From positions 1-38,159 of the IMG/VR virus record IMGVR_UViG_3300037246_001106: a DNA stretch of 38,159 nucleotides; one strand, written 5' to 3'. This DNA is from a virus. Positions 37,559-38,159 of the stretch are shown here, one piece after another. Position 1 is the first letter of the stretch, and each line of letters opens with the position of its first letter. Made by a program: the position numbers and the translations under genes. The notes beneath the pieces are model-generated. The model had not been told where the DNA came from. It saw only the letters and a program-made list of their open reading frames with translations, and made no database searches.

Positions 37559-38159
37559 TGAATACTTGGTTTCACTTCACGCGCAAATCGCAGAACGCGA
37601 AAACGGGGCCGATTGCCACGACCACTACTGAAGAGCGCACGTGTCCGCCATCGTGCCCGCTCTTCACGGAGTGCTACGGCAAGGGCGGACCTCAGGCAAT
37701 GCACTGGCGCAAGGTAAACGAGCACGCGCGTGGCGGCGACCTCGCATACCTGACCGCTAACATCCGCGCGCTGGATCCGGGTGAGTTGTGGCGACACGAC
37801 GTGACCGGTGACTTGCCCGGAGTAGGTGAGCGGATCAACGGTCGCGAGTTACGCGCGATCACTGCAGCCAACGCGGGCAAGCGCGGATTCACATACACGC
37901 ATAAGCGGCCAAGCGTAGGCGACAACGCGCGACACATTAAGGATGCCAACGTCGCCGGGTTCACTATCAATCTCAGCGCTAACACGCTCGCGGAAGCTGA
38001 CGCCTACGCGGACCTTGAGATCGGCCCGGTGGTCACGGTGTTGCCAGCTGATCAAACCGAAAACACGGTGACGCCTGCGGGCCGACGCGTGGTGGTTTGC
38101 CCAGCGACGCAACGCGATGACGTGACCTGCGCAACCTGCAAAATGTGCGCGGTGCAAGA
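37558..38159 (+). CDS. Cys-rich phage protein (DUF7227-like), cut by the window end
   Basis: ATG 37558 overlaps the ArdC-like stop (TAATG), and the frame is open to the last base (about 200 residues visible), so the 3' end lies outside. Features include TFHFTRKSQ-like start (WFHFTRKSQNAKTGPIATTT), CPPSCPLFTECYGKGGPQ, HWRKVNEHARGGDLAYLTAN, and near the end VVVCPATQRDDVTCATCKMC. The two Cys clusters suggest metal or Fe-S binding. I associate this layout with the DUF7227 family, whose function is unknown to me. Its coupling to ArdC-like DNA protection is notable. Confidence 0.65.
   Translation, partial: MNTWFHFTRKSQNAKTGPIATTTTEERTCPPSCPLFTECYGKGGPQAMHWRKVNEHARGGDLAYLTANIRALDPGELWRHDVTGDLPGVGERINGRELRAITAANAGKRGFTYTHKRPSVGDNARHIKDANVAGFTINLSANTLAEADAYADLEIGPVVTVLPADQTENTVTPAGRRVVVCPATQRDDVTCATCKMCAVQ

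Noticed and set aside
1-38159. tRNA, rRNA, CRISPR array, insertion sequence, integrase or attachment site
   Set aside because: None was found by eye. No integrase or repressor-type lysogeny gene was recognised, so there is no evidence for a temperate lifestyle in this window.

Overview
The window is a 38.2 kb slice of a tailed double-stranded DNA phage (Caudoviricetes), most likely with a short-tailed, podovirus-like virion. Genes are packed tightly with 1-20 bp overlaps (TAATG, ATGA, GTGA junctions), Shine-Dalgarno sites are mostly good, and there are no tRNAs, rRNAs, insertion sequences, CRISPR arrays or host genes. An SU10-type adaptor, a protein like the P22 gp10 nozzle/stabilisation family and a run of large Gly/Ala-rich proteins of ejection-protein type point to a podovirus. 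No tail tube, sheath or tape-measure gene is seen. The host is probably a proteobacterium, judging from sigma70-like promoters and lysis genes for a Gram-negative envelope, but it cannot be named. Large terminase, portal and major capsid genes are absent, so the genome extends beyond both ends; the first and last genes are cut.

Layout. (1) Positions 1-19025, plus strand: late genes. A truncated fibre gene is followed by a lysis cassette (TM/coiled-coil protein, endolysin, holin, lipoprotein), the adaptor, a second large fibre, the nozzle-like protein, and a block of virion/ejection proteins that contains a terminase-small-subunit-like gene, an HEFGH metallopeptidase-like gene and a Gly-rich protein. 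(2) Positions 28452-18832, minus strand: replication and recombination. Genes run from a UDG-DNA polymerase I fusion through a Cas4/RecB-like nuclease, a RecA-fold ATPase (Sak4-like), a DUF669/SSB-like protein, an SF2 helicase, a PD-(D/E)XK nuclease, a coiled-coil protein and a MazG-like protein to small genes. A second minus-strand promoter then precedes two small zinc-finger genes, a basic protein and a HAD phosphatase. This strand converges on, and overlaps, the end of the late region. (3) Positions 28453-28610: a divergent intergenic region with an AT-rich stretch and a 12-bp GC hairpin, a candidate origin or control region. (4) Positions 28611-38159, plus strand: a primase-polymerase/helicase, a run of thirteen small genes, a UvrD-like helicase, three more small genes, an ArdC-like antirestriction protein and a cut Cys-rich protein.

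The right-hand plus-strand genes are driven by three related promoters (about 30736, 34078 and 36495). Each has a 17-bp spacer and an extended or near-extended -10, and each is preceded by the 11-mer ATTTAACATAA. This equals the XerD-binding arm of the E. coli dif site as I remember it. The second and third promoters each follow a Rho-independent terminator, giving separate transcription units. No gene-free stretch exceeds 300 bases; the longest gaps (34016-34163, 36397-36607, 28453-28610) hold the control elements described.

All family assignments come from reading motifs, not from database searches.
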